From contig OX336350.1 in the NCBI GenBank assembly GCA_946902875.1, positions 20,326,048 through 20,390,047 of the forward strand: a DNA stretch of 64,000 bases, in the 5' to 3' direction. The DNA is from Nematopogon swammerdamellus (Eukaryota > Arthropoda > Insecta > Lepidoptera > Adelidae). Shown one piece after another: positions 9,549-22,800 of this stretch (its first letter is position 1; each line of letters starts with the position of its first letter). The notes beneath the pieces are model-generated. The model was not told where the DNA came from. It ran no database searches and was given only the letters and a program-made list of their open reading frames with translations. A program made the position numbers and the translations under genes.

Positions 9549-10593
9549 TTTGGCGGATTTGCGGTCACAAATAGCTGCAGCACATGCTCGCAAAATCTCG
9601 GCTGCGAGGCGAAGTCTCAAAGTACGACTCGTCTATTTACAAAATTACAATTTATCTAATTCATCCCCAGCACAGCAAAGAATATCCCCTTAAACATCAA
9701 CCATCGAGTACTGTCAAGTCATGAAGTCAAATGTCAATTTATGGATGGTTGTTGTTATTCATAGAGAAATAAAGCTCAATGCTGTTATTGTTTTCGCCAT
9801 AAATAGGCAGGCAAAGATCATTTGACCATACAGTAAAACAACAAATAATTAAATGAGGCCAATTACGTGGTGGTTAGAATGGCGACCGTGGTTATGACGG
9901 GAGGCCAAATCGTTATTAGCGGAGAAGTGATAGAGCAGGTTGAAGAGTACGTGTATATCTCGGTCAAATTCTGATAGACAAGGTCTGCCCTTTGGCTCCC
10001 GCAAACCCCGCGTGGGGTTCATTATTCGTTCACCGGTCGGCTCCCGCAAACCCCGCGCGGGATTCGGCGCGGGACGCGGCGGCGCGCGGCTCACTATTAA
10101 ATTAATCACTAATGAGGATCAGTAAAGTAACAGCAAATTCAATAGAAGTTATATCCACGTTGTTCTTTATGGCGTAAGAATGGCATATCTTTTTGAATTA
10201 TCCAAATCGGACCATTATTTACGGAGATATTATCAATAAACTTAAGCCGTTTCTGCCGCTAAAATTCAGTGCGCCGCGGCTACGAGTGAGGTCACTATAA
10301 CCCAGACCCGCGCGCTCGCGCTAGCCAGCCAATGCGCACTCATTCGTCGAGGGCTATATCTCTTGAACCGTAATAGGTAGCCCGTTGAAATTTTCACAGA
10401 ATATGTGTTATTATGACCGATATAACAACAAACAATAAAAATAAGAAAAAGTAAAATATTCATGGGCGTTCCCATAGAAGAAACCAAGCGAGTTCGACTC
10501 GCACTTGGCCGGTTTAAATATTATAAATATTGCATTGACTGTGCCGAAATGTACAAATACGTCTATCAAAACTCCAGAGAAACTAATGTAAAG

Positions 10594-10722
10594 TGTGGGG
10601 CCGGTACTTTAAAAGAATAGCCCCACTGCATCTCTCCCCGTGTATGTCGTAAAAGGCGACTAAGGGATATGACTCTCTTGTTATATTACTAGGTGGTAGG
10701 GTTTAACCCGCCCGGGTTGGTA
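10594..10722 (+). mobile_element. Truncated SINE copy
   Basis: Head module followed by ATTACTAGGTGGTAGGGTTT and CCCGCCCGGGTTGGTAC, then abruptly joined to the 130-bp satellite. Confidence 0.65.
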
Positions 10723-11036
10723 CTCATTTGGTGGGTTTGGACGAGTGTCCCATACTTCCACCAATACACTTGGTGACGAGGGTCTGATGATGGAGACATG
10801 AGGTGGACAGTGGAACTCTTCAACCGTTACTAGTAACCCTCTCGAGTTTGGGCTCATTTGGTTGGTTCGGACGAGTGCTCCATACTTCCACCAATACACT
10901 TGGTGACGAGGGTCTGATGATGGAGATTGGAGGTGGACAGTGGAACTCATCAACCGTTACTAGTAACCCCCTCGAGTTTGGGTTCATTTGGTTGGGTTTG
11001 ACGAGTGTCCCATACTTCTACTAATACACTTGGGGA
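10723..11036 (+). repeat. 130-bp satellite, first block
   Basis: Units beginning CTCATTTGGT recur at 10723, 10853 and 10983 (130-bp period), with inner words CACTTGGTGACGAGGGTCTG and CAACCGTTACTAGTAAC. Interrupted by the hAT MITE at 11037. Confidence 0.85.
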
Positions 11037-12127
11037 CAGTGGCGGCTGGTGACTTCAGTGACCGGTAGTGCGCTAAGTACCTACCTACTTAAATACCAAA
11101 TTACCCAACACATTCCCCTCATGTTATTTTAAGATCGGGACTTTCGATTTTTTTAAATGCCTGCGTTTAATAATTATGTACGTACCTAGTATGAATATTC
11201 TCAAGACACTCAATGAGTTGTAAAAAACAAGAAAAGAAATCCAAACAACTTTTTTACTCTGCTTACCCCCATTTTCGGGATACGGCGTGTGGTGTGTATG
11301 TATGTATGTATGTATGTATGTATGTATGTTCTATAAAAGTTGTCATATTAGGTTAGGTTGGGATTGATTAAGTTAGGTTAGGTTAGGTTTTTTTAACTAA
11401 TTTTAGTACCTTTATGAACACATCCATAGACCACAACACTACTGCAGCTTTAAAAAAGAAAACAGTAGTAATGCCCCAAAAATACTAAAAAAAATATATA
11501 TAAAAAAAAAAGCATTTGAAAAGTAGGAATTGAACCCGGGATCACCTGATTGTAAAGCCTACCTTTAACCAACGCTTAGGCAAATATCGGCACCACTTAA
11601 TTCACAGTATCACACAGAAAACACAAAACCTAACCATATCCCATTTTAAATATTCGCGCGCTAACGGGTATGTGACATCACATGACAGCGCGCTGACTCT
11701 AGCTAGACAGACGGAGTCGTGCAAAACGAATCGCTCGCGACGCGACGCGTCGCACGCGCGGCTATTCACGATATAGCGTCCTTGTTTGGCGCTCGTGCGC
11801 CGCACGCAGAACTCCATTTCGGCCCATACTGTTTCTATGAAGTATCTTTTGTCTCACGCGCCAGCGGTGTTTTGCCGATCTCCATACATTCAGCATGGGA
11901 GACCCGCGTGCGCTCTCCGATTCCGCACGGGGCGCGCGTTTACTCGCAAAAAAGTGTCTTGTGATCTATAAAATAAGGTCGAATTCACATTCGTATTTAT
12001 TTGGAGTACGACCTTTATGGTTTTAATGTAGGTATATTGTAAGATATTATTTATTTTGAGTGAAGTGAAGACTTCTCGTGGTATGGTAGTGCGGCGCACG
12101 AGCGCACTTTAGGACCAGCCGCCAGTG
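11037..12127. mobile_element. hAT-type non-autonomous element, 1.09 kb
   Basis: Starts CAGTGGCGGCTGGT and ends as the reverse complement of CACTGGCGGCTGGT. It is flanked by the 8-bp duplication CTTGGGGA (11029-11036, 12128-12135), which lies inside the satellite. The interior has a (TATG)n tract at ~11297-11329, a short TTAGG-like tract near 11350-11390, and a tRNA-like piece near 11530-11580. No transposase. Confidence 0.8.
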
Positions 12128-13085
12128 CTTGGGGACGAACGTCTGATGATGGAATCAGGACGTGGACAGTGGGAGTCTTCAACCGTTACTAGTGACTCCT
12201 TCGACTTTGGGCTCATTTGGTTGGTTTGGACGAGTGTCCCATACTTCTACTAATACACTTGGTGACGAGGGTCTGATGATGGAATCAGGAGGTGGGTAGT
12301 GGAACTCTTCAACCGTTACTAGTAACTCCTCGAGTTTGGGCTCATTTGGTGGGTTTGGATAAGTGTCCCATACTTCCACCAATACACTTGCTGACGACGG
12401 TCTGATGGTGTCAGGAGGTTGACAGAGGAACTCTTCAACCGTTACTAGCAGTAACCCCTTCGAGTTTGCGCTCATTTGATTAGACGAAGGGGTTACTAGT
12501 AACGGTTGAAGAGTTCCACTGTCAACCTCCTGACACCATCAGACCGTCGTCACAATGTGTATTGGTGGAAGTACAGGACACTCGTCCAAACCCACCAAAT
12601 CAGCCCAAACTCGAGGGGTTACTAGAAACGGTTGAAGAGTCCCACTGTCCACGTCCTGGCTCCATCATCAGACCCTCGTCACCAAGTGTATTGGTGGAAG
12701 TATGGAGCACTTGTCCAAACCAACCAAATGAGCCTAAACTCGAGGGGGTTACTAGTAACGGTTGAAGAGTTCCACTACCTATCTCCTGATTCCATCATCA
12801 GACCCTCCTCGTCACCAAGTGTATTAATAGAAGTATGGGACACTCGTCCAAACCAACCAAATGAGCCCAAACTCGAGGGGGTTATTAATAACGGTCGAAG
12901 AGTTCCACTGTCCACCTCCTGTCTACATCATCAGACCCTCGTCGCCAAGTGTATTGGTGGAAGCATGAAGCACTCGTCCGAACCAACCAAATGAACCCAA
13001 ACTCGAGGGGGTTACTAGTAACGGTTGAAGAGTTCCACTATCCGCCTCCTGTCTCCATCATCAGGCCCTCGTTACCAAGTTGAAA
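12128..13085. repeat. 130-bp satellite, second block with orientation switch
   Basis: Units continue in the first orientation to ~12480 (starts at 12212, 12341, 12471). From 12481 they run as reverse complements (GGTTACTAGTAACGGTTGAA repeated) to ~13085. The block therefore holds a large imperfect palindrome centred at about 12480. Confidence 0.85.
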
Positions 13086-13866
13086 TTATCATAACATTGT
13101 ATTGTTGCGGGAACTCAATGTGTGTGCAATCATAAGAATCGGTTCATAAGAAGTAGTTGAAAAAGTTGTCGCAAGATGTGAAACAAACAGGCACAAATCG
13201 GACACTTAATTTGTTTTAAACACAAATTAACCAAACGCAAACACTGCGCGCCTTATCGCTTCCAACAGGGAGCGGGCGGCGTGGGTCTCAGTGACGTCAC
13301 GCACTTCGCGCCGCGCTAGTCGAGACCGGCGTATTCATTTCATTGCTACTAGCTCATTTTTGGTCGTACGACAAAAATAATTATACCAATGTTTTGGATT
13401 TTTCATGGACTACAATACTACATTCAAAACTAAAAACCGCGTTAATCCTCATTCTACCAATTTTCGACCAAAGAACTGTTCGTGTACCCGTATTCGAGAG
13501 TACGTCTCATTAGCTTTATTTAGAGGTGTGACTCGTATAAGGAAATTATACAGTTTTGGTCAGAAAAAATCGGAAAAAAATGTCGAGTGTGTTTTGTTTT
13601 GCCTGGAGTTAAAAAAATCGGTCTGTGCTTCTAAATAAGTGAATCCTGAAGTGTTTGGTATCACTGAATGCGCAATTTCAGTACGCAGATTACAGATTAC
13701 AGATTACTGATGGATCGTTCGATTGAGGCGGGATATTCGAATTTGTGCGGGAGCGCGCGCCAAAATTTTGCGTTTTTGCGCGCGGCGAAAAGGGCTGAGA
13801 ATTAACGGTAGGTAAACATTTTAATATGGCGGTAGCCAAAGGGTTAAAAATCATTCATGAAAATTT

Positions 13867-14061
13867 TCATTCTCGTACAAAATAGTAGTACCGATAAAAC
13901 AGGCTCAATGACCCATCGATACGTCTGTGCTTTAGAGGTTGAAGGTCCTTTGTGAGTACAGAGTCACCAATCAGGCGAATGGCTCGTCGCTGAATAGAAT
14001 CCAAGGCTGAAAGAAGGTACTCAGGGGTACCCTCCCAACCCTCCCTGTTATTTAACCACAT
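13867..14061 (-). pseudogene. Jockey-like LINE ORF2 C-terminal fragment
   Basis: Minus strand reads ...YLLSALDSIQRRAIRLIGDS then LKHRRIDGSLSLFYRYY. This is the 'L..VQRRA.R.IGD...L..R....SL..FYR' block common in lepidopteran Jockey-group LINEs. The fragment is not open beyond 65 codons. Confidence 0.6.
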
Positions 14062-14214
14062 TTTTAGAGTTCCTTATCCGTGTACGGGACCACATTACTA
14101 AGTCTAGGCCGTCTGTCTGTCTTACCAGTAAAGGGCTATATCTTTTGGACCCTAAAACCGGTCAAGTGCGAGTCGAACTCGCGCACCGAGGATTCTATAT
14201 ATGTCAGTGTCAAT

Positions 14215-14640
14215 CAGTCAGCAAGTCTAACTCGCGCACCGAGGATTTCATGTCAGTCAGTCAGTCAGAGTGTAAGCAAGCGGCCATTGCTGAACGTACG
14301 ACTCTCCAATTTTCCTCCAGTCTCCAGGCCTTCAGCGCTACGGACCAATGCTTTCCGCCGCCGTATTTAATGTCGTCGTCCCACCTGGCGGGTAGTCTTC
14401 CCACACTCCGTTTTCCTGTCCACAGCCGCCAATGTAGGACACGGTTACTCCAACAGTCGTCGTCTCTTCGGCTAACGTGCCCAGCCCACTGCCACTTAGC
14501 TTATCCACCTGTAATATCGACTACTTTGGTGCGTCGGCGGATTACCTCGTTACGCACCATAACACGTAGCGATATTCCCAGCATGGCTCGCTCCATTGCT
14601 CGAGTTCACGTTTCACACTCGTACGTCAACGTCATACATA
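14215..14640 (-). pseudogene. RTE-like LINE 3' fragment
   Basis: The antisense text contains pieces of a '[12 protein letters not shown]' type C-terminal motif and the 'AGCAGTGGACGC' type 3' end. Related fragments are at 24300-24435 (plus) and 61430-61640 (minus). Degenerate. Confidence 0.5.
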
Positions 14641-15086
14641 CATAACCGGGAGGACACACTAGTCATATATAAAGGGGTCTTTAAATTTTGCGGAAAGTCA
14701 GACCTCACAGCGAATTTCAACTTTCCGAAGGCAGCCCAACCTAGTTGAATTTGTCTTTCGACCTCCTTTAAGAGATTTTGGAAGTCAATCTAGGAGAATT
14801 TCAAAAGTTGAGCATGAGCTGGCAACACTGCTCTAGTATAATTCTATAGTCTGTGGTGCGCCAAAAAAAAAAAAAAAGGCTGAAAGAGCAATGATGGCGA
14901 CCACTCAAACACGCCGCTCGAAAACAAACTCTTTCGTTTGGTAGCTACCGTACCGTCGGTTCTGCTGGCTATCGTCAACAGTTTTTGTCGGAGTAATCTT
15001 CATACATTTCTCTTGTTTAGTGCTGCACACCTATTGCAATATGACAACGCGCTAAATGTAAAATAAGCACAAGACGCGTTACCGGT
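14641..15086 (+). promoter_or_regulatory. ATRX/XNP 5' flank and presumed 5' UTR
   Basis: Holds an A run at ~14863-14877, then ~200 bp of mixed composition leading to CCGGTATGG. An in-frame TGA at 15042-15044 lies 14 codons before the ATG, which supports 15087 as the start if no intron intervenes. TSS and core promoter cannot be located by eye. Confidence 0.4.
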
Positions 15087-18000
15087 ATGGAGGGCTCGGA
15101 GATATCGGCATCGGCCGAGGGCGAGCTCTCGACGGTCGTCGAGTTCCTGCCGCCGGTGCCGGAAGCTTATGCGTTCGAGGAACAGTCCGAAGATTCGAAT
15201 TACCAGATGAACACTCTCATCGGTCAACAGATTCAAGATTTTGAGTTCGACGACTCGACTGAGACGGTTGAGATACCATGCGAGAAGACAAACGGACATT
15301 TTCAAGAACGGGAGCCGTCGCTCGACGCCGCCACTGCGGAGGATCCGCCGCCGAGCGAGTTTCCGCCGAGCGAGCCTCCGCCGAGCGAGCCTCCGCCGAG
15401 CGAACCTCCGCCTAGCGAGCCTGCGGCGAGTGAGCTTTTCGCCGAGGAACCGACACCGACGAAACGAAGTCTCCGCGCGAAGGCGCGCAAACGTGTGTAC
15501 GAAGAGGAAAACTCCGAGGCGGAGCTGCCTTCCGAGGAGGAGTCGCTGTTCCCGCGCGTGACCAGCTCGCGCTACTACTCGGACGACGACTATATGCCCG
15601 ATACGGGCCGCAAGTCCAAGTCTAAATCGAAAAAACTATTTGAGCCCGAGTACGAGGTGGAACAGGAGGAGGAAGAGGAGGACGAGGATATAGTGGAGGA
15701 CTCGCCGCGTCGCAAGCGCAGGCGCAAGAAGACCTCCGATCAGAAAACCCCAAAGAAAACTTCACCGACGTCGGGAAAGAGAAAAAGTCGATCCAAAAAG
15801 ATAGACGCAACCCTCGATGCGGACGCTCCCGCTGCGGCGAGCGAGCCACCGGACACTACGGAAGCGGCGCCCGTCGGCGAGCCCTCCGAACCAACTTCCA
15901 CCGTCGACAATCTGGTGACCCTCGACTCCGACAGCGACATAGAGAACTGCTTGCAGACCACTAAGATAAAGGTGGACAAGTCTAAGTTGCTCCCCGCTAA
16001 TTCTGAAAGTAATTCTGCAAACCTAGAAGACAACAACATAGCTCCGTCCAAGGAGCCTAAGAAGAATTCCTCCAAGAAAAAAACTATCAAGGAGGTTAAA
16101 AATAAAAGTGTGGCGCCTACTTCTGAAATGGGAAAGGCATTTGAAAACTTTTTAGTCTGCAATTCTGAACTAAAAATAAAAAAAATTAAAAAGCAATCGG
16201 AAGGCTCCACATCGCAAATGGACATACCTACCATTGATCTTCCGGAAATAATAAAACTGATGGACAGCTGGACGCAGACAGAGAGAAAGGAGACGCAGTC
16301 GACTCGCGTGCAGACGTGCTCGCCGTACTCGGTACGCATTAACAAGAATGTGACGCTCACCACTGAGCAGGCGGACAACGCCTGCTCCTTCATGCGCAGC
16401 GTGCTGTCCATGATTACCGACCTCGGCACTCTTATGTGTGACAAGTCCGAGGAGTTCATCCAAAAGAAAATTACCCCCGAATACATTAAAGATACTAATA
16501 AAATTGCCTTCTGCAAGGACAAAATGTCGCTCCTGTTTAAACTGGCCAAGGATACTTTGACTAAAAATGAGGAAATGTTGGAAAAGCATTACGAGGAATT
16601 CATAAATAACAACAATTTAGCATCTGCTGCAGAAATGGACAAAACGATAACCCCTAAGATGCCCGAAGACGACAACAGCGATTGTGAGATTGTCGAAGTT
16701 ACACCGACCAAAGAACAAACTGCAAAGAAAACAATCGCCAATACTGTATTCCTAAACAAGGAGTTGTCCATTAAAATTGCGAAAAAACCTCCCCCTGATG
16801 CTGTGAAAACTACACCTGCGGGACGTCAAATAAAGGTGTCTGGTAGACACGCCGTTTGGATTAACAAGTCCATAATGGTGAAAAAGGTAAAGCCCAATCA
16901 GTCTTTTTTAGCCCAGGACCGCCGCTTTGAAAAACCTCCCGATAACAATACTATTGAAGAGATTGTACGTAACTTTTTTGACAACTATTATAAAATAAAT
17001 ACCTGCTGCGAGTCATACACGTCGACAGAGTGGCTCGTGCCGGCTAAAGTTGATGGAATGATTTGCAATTACTTTATCGCGAGCGAGCCGGCCAAGTGTC
17101 CCACTACCCTAGCGGCAGGGTCAAGCTCTGAGGACGATGGCTTCTTTGAAGGGCCGGCCAGCAACGAAAATGTTCCACAACTTAACAGTCAATATGATGT
17201 TGTAGGTGCACCAGAAGTAGAAAGCAAACAAACTGAGCCCCGGCCGCCGGCACGCGAACCCAACCCACTGGTCACTATATGCATACGCTATCTGCACAAC
17301 TTACTGCACAAGACAAACACCATGGGTGAGTCTAAAGCCACCACTCAACAAACTGAAAATATGGGCGAGATCCAAATTTCCAATACAACACAATTTTTTA
17401 AACCACAAAGTTTACTATTTATGTGTGTAAAAGTGTTGAAAAATTATATAAGGATTGAGAACAATAAAATGAGTTCAAATGAAGGTGCAGTCAGTAACCA
17501 ATATTTATGTAAACACACATTGAAAATCCCGACATCTAAATATGATCTCTCTACAGTAAAAGATCTCATGGAATCATCGTGCTCGCGAACGAGTATTCCA
17601 TCTCCACCTGAAAAGTTGTCTACTATGTGCTTACGTGTGCTCTGTAAATATACAAATGTAACCATGTTGTGCAAAGATGTAAGAAAGAGTAATTTAAGTA
17701 GTGATAAAGCCTCCGCATATCCGATTTCTAAAACAAAACTTATTCACCTCTCACTGAAATCAGTATGCCATCGAAAGATTGTTTCCATGTTATACAAGAA
17801 GGAAGAACGAACAAGTATCTTTGTTGATACTGTTGAAGCATTTGATTCAAAAAACACCCAAGGGTTGGAAGCTGAGAAAATTTTAAACATATCCTGCAGA
17901 CTCCAATCTGAGAAAGAAGATGTGCTCACAAATTTATCAACTAATCATGTGAAATCCTTGAAAATCCTATGTACAGAAACAGTCAATGCCATCATGTGCT

Positions 18001-19888
18001 CTATGGGGGGTCAAGAATTGAGCATTCCAGCAATAACAGATGTACGTCAGATAAATAATTTCGGTGGCATTATGGGATCCGATGATGAATCTGTGGGTGA
18101 TGATAATGAATTCTTTGACGATGACCACTATGATGATTTTGAAGAGCCAGATCAAAGCAATTGGATTGCAAATATTCAGCTTCGAGACTTAAAGTCGTGT
18201 GTGCATCTTGTGAGTAGCAATCAGGGCAGTGAAGAAAGTCAGAAATTGAATCATGTGAGCAGCAGTCAAGACAATGACCTAAATCCGATTGTAGGAGGAA
18301 TCACATTAAAGTTAGAACCCATTGACCGTGCAGAAGATGCATCAGAAAACCCGGATATAAATATGGCCATAAAAGTAGAAAAACAGATTTTGACAAGTGA
18401 TGATATGGTCAACATACCTCACATTAATGTTCATCCAAAGACTGAAATAGATAATATCCCTGATAATGAGAACTGCGACCCATTAATGACACATTTAACA
18501 GAAGATTTCCTGGATAACACGTTCCAGGAGATACTGAGGCGGAACAAAATTCAACTACAGGGAAGCGGCACTCCACCTACTTGTGAATCCCCTGATGAAA
18601 TATTTTCTCAAAGCCAGCACCGAGTCAGACGGGAATTTGAACCAGATTCTGATAATGAAAACGATGCCATGGGGCTACTCATCCCGCAAAGTTTTCGTGA
18701 TGTAAATGTTCAACCAGCTAGCAAGGCTAAAGGAAACCTTTTGGAAAGCAGCTCTTCTGATGAAAGTAAAAAACAAACTACAGTTAAAAAAAAAAGAGGC
18801 CGACCGAGGAAAAATAAAAATGAAAACGAAAACAAAAAGGCGCCAGCGATAAGCAAAGATAGACCTCCCAATGAAATCGAAATATTGACTAAAAGAATGC
18901 GGGAAAGAATTAAAAATCAAGAAAAGCAAAAAGAATTATCCTCGGACTCTGATAATGATGTTTTATATTCATTAAACTTGAATGATACTTGTGCTGAAAA
19001 TACAGATCATATTGAAACTCTTGAGGTATCTCCCGATAAACAGTCTCTCAGAAAGAAACGGAAAGAAGAAAGTAAAGCTCTCAGAAGCAGCAAAATTCAG
19101 GATGTACCCATAGATGATCCAAATGCAAAACGAGATTTTTCGGAATTCTCCGGCTTTTCGATAGGCACCACAAACGAAAATGAATTAGCCACATTAAGAA
19201 GCTGTATGCAATACATTAATGAAAAAGGAATCGACGAAATCAATGATGTTTCTGCTGTGCCTAATGTCACATCGGCAGGCATTGATATAAATCAAACTAA
19301 CAATGACACAAATGCTCACTACCAAAGTGACAATGATGCCAACGATTATTTTGACGACAGGGATAGTTCAGACAATGACATTCAAATCACTCCTGATGCA
19401 GATTCTGTAGAACTCAGACTACCAAAAACTATGAATGATAGTATAGATGGGATGGATGATCTCGGAGCAATGTTGACTCCACAAGTCAATATAGTTGTCG
19501 ACGAACACAATAAAGTTGATCTTGGATTTCGTAAAACTCCAAGAAAGAAAAAGCAGAAGGAAGTACAAGACATCAATGGAAAAAGAGAAGACTGCGATGA
19601 AAAAAAACAAGATAATGACGAAATAAAACAAGATACAAAAAATGCAATTGTTGATGAAAACAAAAATGACAGTGCGAGCACTCATGGAATAGAAGTTAAG
19701 GAGGAGACTGGTGATTGGACTCTCCGTGATGGATGGAAGTGTCACAAGATTTCTCACGACGACATAAAGCTTCACCAACTTTGCTACGTGCCCATGGACA
19801 AGCTGCCAGAGACTTTTGTACAAACATATTTCCAATTCGTTCAAATATCAAGATCAAATAAAGACGAGAGGGACTCCGAAATTGACAG
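15087..19888 (+). CDS. XNP: ATRX/XNP exon 1: 1,600-residue charged N-terminal region
   Basis: A single 4.8-kb exon starting [20 protein letters not shown] and ending ...ERDSEID+AG before GTGAGA (phase 2). Visible features are a PPSEP repeat (residues ~88-113), an acidic run followed by the basic block RRKRRRKK (~190-216, probable nuclear signal), long Ser/Asp/Glu-rich stretches, and the AT-hook KRGRPRK (~1236-1242). SUMO-type psi-K-x-E sites occur, such as IKVE and LKLE. I recognise no folded domain. Assignment to the ATRX gene rests on the unbroken splice phase into exons 2-8, which lead into the motor, and on the same charged character. Transcript data would be needed to exclude a separate gene. 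Base composition is GC-rich for the first ~1.2 kb and AT-rich afterwards. Confidence 0.85.
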
Positions 19889-22800
19889 GTGAGAATTTTG
19901 ATTTTGCAATTTTTGTTCCTATGTAAAAAAAAAAAATTATCTCTATTATTCAACACATTTGAACCTAGTTTCTTAAACAACTTTATGTTACCTATTTCTG
20001 TACATAATAAATAATAATGCAATTGTGTATTGTAATTTCAGATTAACCAATATGAAGTCTCTGCACCGAACCCCACAGCAAAGGGATGGAAGCAAGGGTA
20101 CAGTGAAGGTGCGAGGCTCCGGGGAGGGCTCGAGCGAGCCCGCGCCCGGTAACGAGCGGGACTATGAGGAACTGGAACCTTCTGACGACGATCACGAACC
20201 TGATAAAGAAATGCCAAGTGCTGATAAAGAGGTATAAAGATTGATTACATATTCTAATGTTATAATAATGTCAACCTGTTGAGTCTCACACTTTAAGAAC
20301 ATCCTACCCCCCTTGAGTCCCGAGATCTGGTGTGCGGCACATGAACTCAAATATTTTGTAAAATAATGAAGTCAGATAAACAAACATTATTCTCATTTAT
20401 AGCCAATGAAATTATCAACAAAATTTTGTAAAACAATTGAGTATTCCCTTATTATTTAGAAGCAGAGACGGATTTTTGGAATTCCAGAAAAACAAAAGAC
20501 GCCCGAACATTTTTGCTATAAGCAGATATTTTGTTTGTTTTTACAGAACGTCCAAGTTAAGAATGAAGACACTTTAGCAAAGAACTCACTACTGGGCGAG
20601 GCGGGCAGTGAGAGCGACGTGTCCGATGTGGAAAACAAGCCACTGGTCGACCGCAAGCGTAAGAAGAAGTCAACAGCGCTCGCGATACCCACAAACCCAG
20701 AGTCCTTAGTCCTCACAGCGGACAAGGTGATGAAGAAGAGCTTGGACTTGCTCCACGCACCTGTCGTCATTGATGATGATAAACATCTTATCAAGCCACA
20801 CACTGAAAAAGTACAGGTATGTTGTTTCTTTCACGTCTGTCTATTCGAACTGATCACTTGTATTTTTACATACTTCATTTGTTCTTTATTCCACAACTTC
20901 AAAGTAGCATCTTAGGAGACCAGATACGCTCAGCACCCTTTTGTTGTTGACATTGGGCTTTTGAGAACCCATCGGTTCTCTAAATTGTTTCTTTGTCGCA
21001 CCCTAGAGTGTGGAACTGTCTTCCGGCGAGTGTATTTCCTGAATCCTTTAACCTGGGTGTCTTCAAGCGTCGTATTAACGGGCTAGACAGCCTAGCAACA
21101 GACCACAAATCTGCTGGCATGGCACCTAGCTGAGCATGGTTTCGCGAGGAGAGGTGATTTTGGCTCTGTCGACTGCACCATTCGTCCCTCGGCACAGCCA
21201 CCCATGCTGGTTTACAAAAAAAAAAAAATTGTGTAAAACAACCGTTTCACACTATTATATAATATTCAATTTTGTACCCACAAGACTGAAGTATTTGCTG
21301 TTGAAGTCGGAGCAAGAGGACTACAAGGCCTGCCAAGATCGACTATAAGCTCGTTTATGGAGAGAGCTGCGAAGACGACAATGGTGGCATCCTACACAAT
21401 ATAGAGAGGTAGAGAGAGGGGTGTCGATAGCGGGACTGATGATTCTCCGCTTCCTAGTCATTGCAGACTATCTGATGAGGGCCTGACGATAGCCAAAACG
21501 TCAACGGCTACCCGTCCCCGATTGACACCCTCCTCTACTGCCAGTGGACCCGAATATGTTGAGTGAAACCACTGCAAGCTACACTCCACATCTTCTACTA
21601 CCAGGACACAAAAGTCCACAAATTTTCTAAAATAATTGTGACTGTCCGATCTATGTATGTAGTAATCGAATGAAAATAATGTACCTATTTTATTTAATTA
21701 TTTGCAGAAACCTCACAAGGCGGGTACGAGCAACAAAGAGAAGCAGGTGTCGGACGGGGAATCTGATGGGTCCTCTGAGGAAGAGAAGCAGTGGATAACC
21801 ACTAAGGAGAAACTGCTCAAGCGCTTGGAGAAGAAGAACAAGGAACGACTGGAGTGAGTTCCATTCTTAGGTTTTCTTTTACCACATCTCTTGTGTTCGC
21901 CTACATCCACTACCTACTTCTAAATTTAAAAGGTTAGCTAGAGTAAAATGCCTGTATGGCATTAAAATACTTAGAGTAAATAGAATGCTAGCTCTAACCT
22001 CTGCCAACTAGAAATACTTGGAAAAACTCAATCATTATTTTGTATTCTTTGAACCCCTTGTTCAACTAATGCACTGTGGATCTTGAAAAATCAATTTACT
22101 AGTGTGCCTCGAGGTAGAGCTATCGACTTTCACATTTGTTACAAGCGGAACCACATCGACAGCCATAGTTTATGGGCTCAAGTCATTTATGTCTAAGCGT
22201 AATCTATAAGTGTATAGGAGTATTTTGACAAAACTCTGTGGCTTTTCATAGGTGTTAAAAAATTTATAATTTATTGTTTGATCATTTTAATGTTGTCTAA
22301 TACTAGATAAGCACATAATGTCTACATAAAACTGTCGACAACTGCCTTTTTGCCTGCCAACTTAAAAAAAATGTGTGTCATAATGAAATAAATTAAATTT
22401 GAAATTGTATGGAATGGTTAAGACTGCGGTACTACAGCGTGAGGCACAATTTGCAAAATTTGCCACATTTTCGTTTCCGTTTTTTGTTCAACGAATTTCA
22501 AAAATATATATATTAAAAAATCCTGTCTAAAAGTTGACCTCATTTAAAAGTTGGTGACAGATTTTTATTTTTATTTATGTCAATTAATATATGAAAAAAA
22601 AATCACAAATGGTCCTAAATACTCCGAAATGCTCTCCTTGTTTCGAAATTGCAGCTTTCTAAAACATTATTTTGAGTTTGTACTAATTGCATATGATGTA
22701 AGATAAAATTTTACTTCTTTTTGACAGATTTGGATATTCGTGTAATGTAAATTGGTTTAACAAACTTTGAACAAATATTATAAAACAAGCGAACGCTTCG

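Larger units (their letters stand above)
9988..13843. mobile_element. Split copy of a piggyBac-like MITE with nested sequence
   Basis: The first 126 bp (CCCTTTGGCTCCCGCAAACC ...) match the left part of the intact element at 40331-41013. 13441-13843 match its right part and end GCCAAAGGG|TTAA. The two parts are separated by about 3.3 kb whose ends read ATGAGGAT and ATCCTCAT. TTAA is present only on the right. Either a later insertion split the copy or the 40-kb copy is an internal deletion of a longer element. Confidence 0.5.
9549..15086. other. Head-to-head RIC1/ATRX intergenic region, repeat rich
   Basis: No gene is supported here. Contents in order: RIC1 5' flank (to ~9800), left part of a piggyBac-like repeat (9988-10113), a truncated SINE (10594-10722), a 130-bp satellite split by a hAT MITE (10723-13085), the right part of the piggyBac-like repeat (13441-13843), two LINE fossils (13867-14061, 14215-14640), and the ATRX 5' flank. 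No TATA box was obvious at either gene. Confidence 0.6.

Noticed and set aside
9549..9620. Upstream in-frame ATG extending RIC1 by 24 codons
   Set aside because: The RIC1 family starts at MYF..GWPK. The extension has no conserved character, so it is likely 5' UTR.
11345..11392. Interstitial telomere (TTAGG-like) tract
   Set aside because: Only a few imperfect units, not an array; it may be chance within a repeat.
11525..11585. tRNA-like sequence with a B box (GGTTCAATTCC on the minus strand)
   Set aside because: No good A box or anticodon stem, and it lies inside the hAT element. A similar case is 49255-49325.
15622..16589. Long antisense open frames under ATRX exon 1
   Set aside because: Shadows of the 1,600-codon exon caused by its codon bias. 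No family resemblance and no splice logic.
20025..20237. Stand-alone 70-codon gene
   Set aside because: Splice phases show that 20042-20231 is ATRX exon 2; the ATG at 20025 is in the intron.
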